Below, piece after piece: positions 5,881-6,920 of a stretch of 6,920 nt of DNA. A model generated the notes under the pieces. It had not been told where the DNA came from, ran no database searches, and saw only the letters and a program-made list of their open reading frames with translations. Each line of letters starts with the position of its first letter. The stretch's first letter is position 1. The stretch comes from Bradyrhizobiaceae bacterium (GTDB taxonomy: Bacteria; Pseudomonadota; Alphaproteobacteria; Rhizobiales; Xanthobacteraceae), in assembly GCA_016793685.1 (NCBI GenBank), contig JAEULX010000198.1:1-6920 (forward strand), read 5' to 3'. Position numbers and translations under genes: made by a program.

Positions 5881-6920
5881 GCGTGCATGCCCAGGCGCAC
5901 GATATTGGCTTCGGTGAGCTGGTCGCGCCCAAGCTCGCCGGCGATCCGGCCGCCGCGCATCACATAGGCGCGGTCGCACACATGCACGATTTCGGTCTGT
6001 TCCGAACTGATCATCAATATTCCCGCTCCATCCCTCGCCAACTGGTCGAGCAGTTTGAAAATCTCCGCTTTTGCGCCGACGTCGATGCCGCGCGTCGGCT
6101 CGTCGACGATGAAGAAGCGCGCTCCGGCATTCAGCCACTTGCCGACGACCACCTTCTGTTGATTGCCGCCGGACAGGTATCGCACCGGCCGGCGGGCGCT
6201 CGGCGTGGCGATGCGCAGCCGCTCGATCACGGCTTGAGCGGCGCGCGCGGCGCGGGCGGGCGCATACACGCCGGTGGGAAACATCTTCGGCAGGCCGGCC
6301 AGCAGAATATTGTCTCCGACCGAGCGGCCGAGCGCCAATCCCTGCTGACGGCGGCTCTCGGGAACGAGCGCCATCCCCCGTGCGACGGTCTCTTGCGGGG
6401 AGCCATGCTGCGGGGCGCCGAACAGGCGGACTTCGCCGGCGGTGATCCGGTCGGCGCCAAAGATGGCGCGCGCCACCTCGGTGCGGCCCGAGCCGACCAG
6501 TCCGCACAGTCCGACGATTTCGCCCGTGCGTACCGAGAGGGTCACATCCGCAATGCCGTTGTCGGAGGACAAGCCCGTGACCTCGAGCGCGGGCTCGCCG
6601 GGCGCGGTGCAGAAGCTGCGCGGATAGGTCATGTCGACGGCGCGCCCGACCATCAGCTCGACCAGCGCTTCCGGCGTCGTCTCCTTCGGCCGCATCGAGG
6701 CGATCTTGCGTCCGTCGCGCAGCACGGTGATGCGGTCGCCGAGCGCAAACACCTCGGCGAGCCGGTGGGAGATGTAGACGATGCCGACGCCGCGCGCCTT
6801 GAGCTGCTCGATCAACGCAAACAACCGCTCGGTCTCGCGGTCGGACAGCGCCGAGGTCGGCTCGTCGAGCACCAGGATGCGCGCGTCCTGCGACAGCGCC
6901 TTGGCGATCTCGACCAGCTG
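5877..6920 (-). CDS. CUT2 sugar ABC importer ATPase (two fused nucleotide-binding domains), N-terminus cut by window edge
   Basis: Cytosolic ATPase that powers the importer; RbsA/XylG/MglA type with two ABC domains in one chain (usually about 500 residues). The window holds 347 codons in frame to the right edge, so about 150 N-terminal residues, including Walker A of domain 1, are missing. What remains of domain 1 starts at the end of its signature region (QLVEIAKAL), then Walker B ILVLDEPTSAL at 15-25 and the H-loop SHR at 51-53. Domain 2 has GLVGSGRTE at 140-148, where Arg replaces the usual Walker A Lys, signature LSGGNQQK at 249-256, Walker B FFIVDEPTRGID at 269-280, and SSEQTE in place of an H-loop His. 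These changes in domain 2 are normal for this family, in which domain 1 is thought to carry most of the ATPase activity. The last four bases overlap the permease 1 start. Any operon promoter or regulator gene lies outside the window. Confidence 0.95.
   Translation of the reverse strand, partial: QLVEIAKALSQDARILVLDEPTSALSDRETERLFALIEQLKARGVGIVYISHRLAEVFALGDRITVLRDGRKIASMRPKETTPEALVELMVGRAVDMTYPRSFCTAPGEPALEVTGLSSDNGIADVTLSVRTGEIVGLCGLVGSGRTEVARAIFGADRITAGEVRLFGAPQHGSPQETVARGMALVPESRRQQGLALGRSVGDNILLAGLPKMFPTGVYAPARAARAAQAVIERLRIATPSARRPVRYLSGGNQQKVVVGKWLNAGARFFIVDEPTRGIDVGAKAEIFKLLDQLARDGAGILMISSEQTEIVHVCDRAYVMRGGRIAGELGRDQLTEANIVRLGMHA

Noticed and set aside
4934..5932. Upstream extension of the permease 2 frame
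   Set aside because: It reads permease 1 out of frame; family homology begins only after the ATG at 4933. It is not a fused protein.
6015..6170. Arg in place of Lys in Walker A and missing H-loop His in ATPase domain 2, read as an inactivating defect
   Set aside because: The same changes are usual in domain 2 of RbsA/MglA-type ATPases, so they are not signs of decay. The H-loop and signature regions concerned lie in this interval; the Walker A motif is at about 6477-6503.
5881..6507. Upstream extension of the permease 1 frame
   Set aside because: It reads the ATPase gene in another frame. Permease homology starts at the ATG at 5880, which overlaps the ATPase stop.

Overview
The window is GC-rich throughout and tightly packed with bacterial genes. 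Protein style, codon use and operon type fit an alphaproteobacterium, probably of the Hyphomicrobiales (Bradyrhizobium/Rhodopseudomonas-like). That placement is an impression from the sequence, since there is no rRNA or other phylogenetic marker here. No mobile element, CRISPR array, tRNA or rRNA was seen.

Layout, left to right: (1) positions 1-1033, minus strand: an exported NodB-family polysaccharide deacetylase whose C-terminus runs off the left edge. (2) 1034-1380: a divergent intergenic region holding two small inverted repeats but no convincing promoter. (3) 1381-2796, plus strand: a complete MgtE-type magnesium channel. (4) 2797-2945: a convergent gap with a strong stem-loop. Read on the minus strand the stem is followed by T residues, so it looks like the intrinsic terminator of the next operon. 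(5) 2946-6920, minus strand: a CUT2-class (ribose/xylose-type) sugar ABC importer operon. It is transcribed right to left in the order ATPase (5' end cut by the right edge), permease, permease, periplasmic binding protein.

The importer genes form one unit. ATPase/permease 1 and permease 1/permease 2 both overlap by four bases (ATGA), which suggests translational coupling. The binding-protein gene follows after a 59-bp gap that contains an imperfect hairpin and its own Shine-Dalgarno sequence, an arrangement that often lets the binding protein be made in excess. The binding protein would capture a sugar or sugar-like solute in the periplasm, the two permeases would form a probable heterodimeric channel, and the double-domain ATPase would drive uptake. 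The substrate cannot be read from the sequence. Changes at two positions that bind ribose in E. coli RbsB argue against ribose.

Overall this looks like ordinary chromosomal content. I found no evidence of a previously undescribed system. The points worth a second look are the operon architecture, the unassigned substrate, and the atypical motif and C-terminal extension of the deacetylase.
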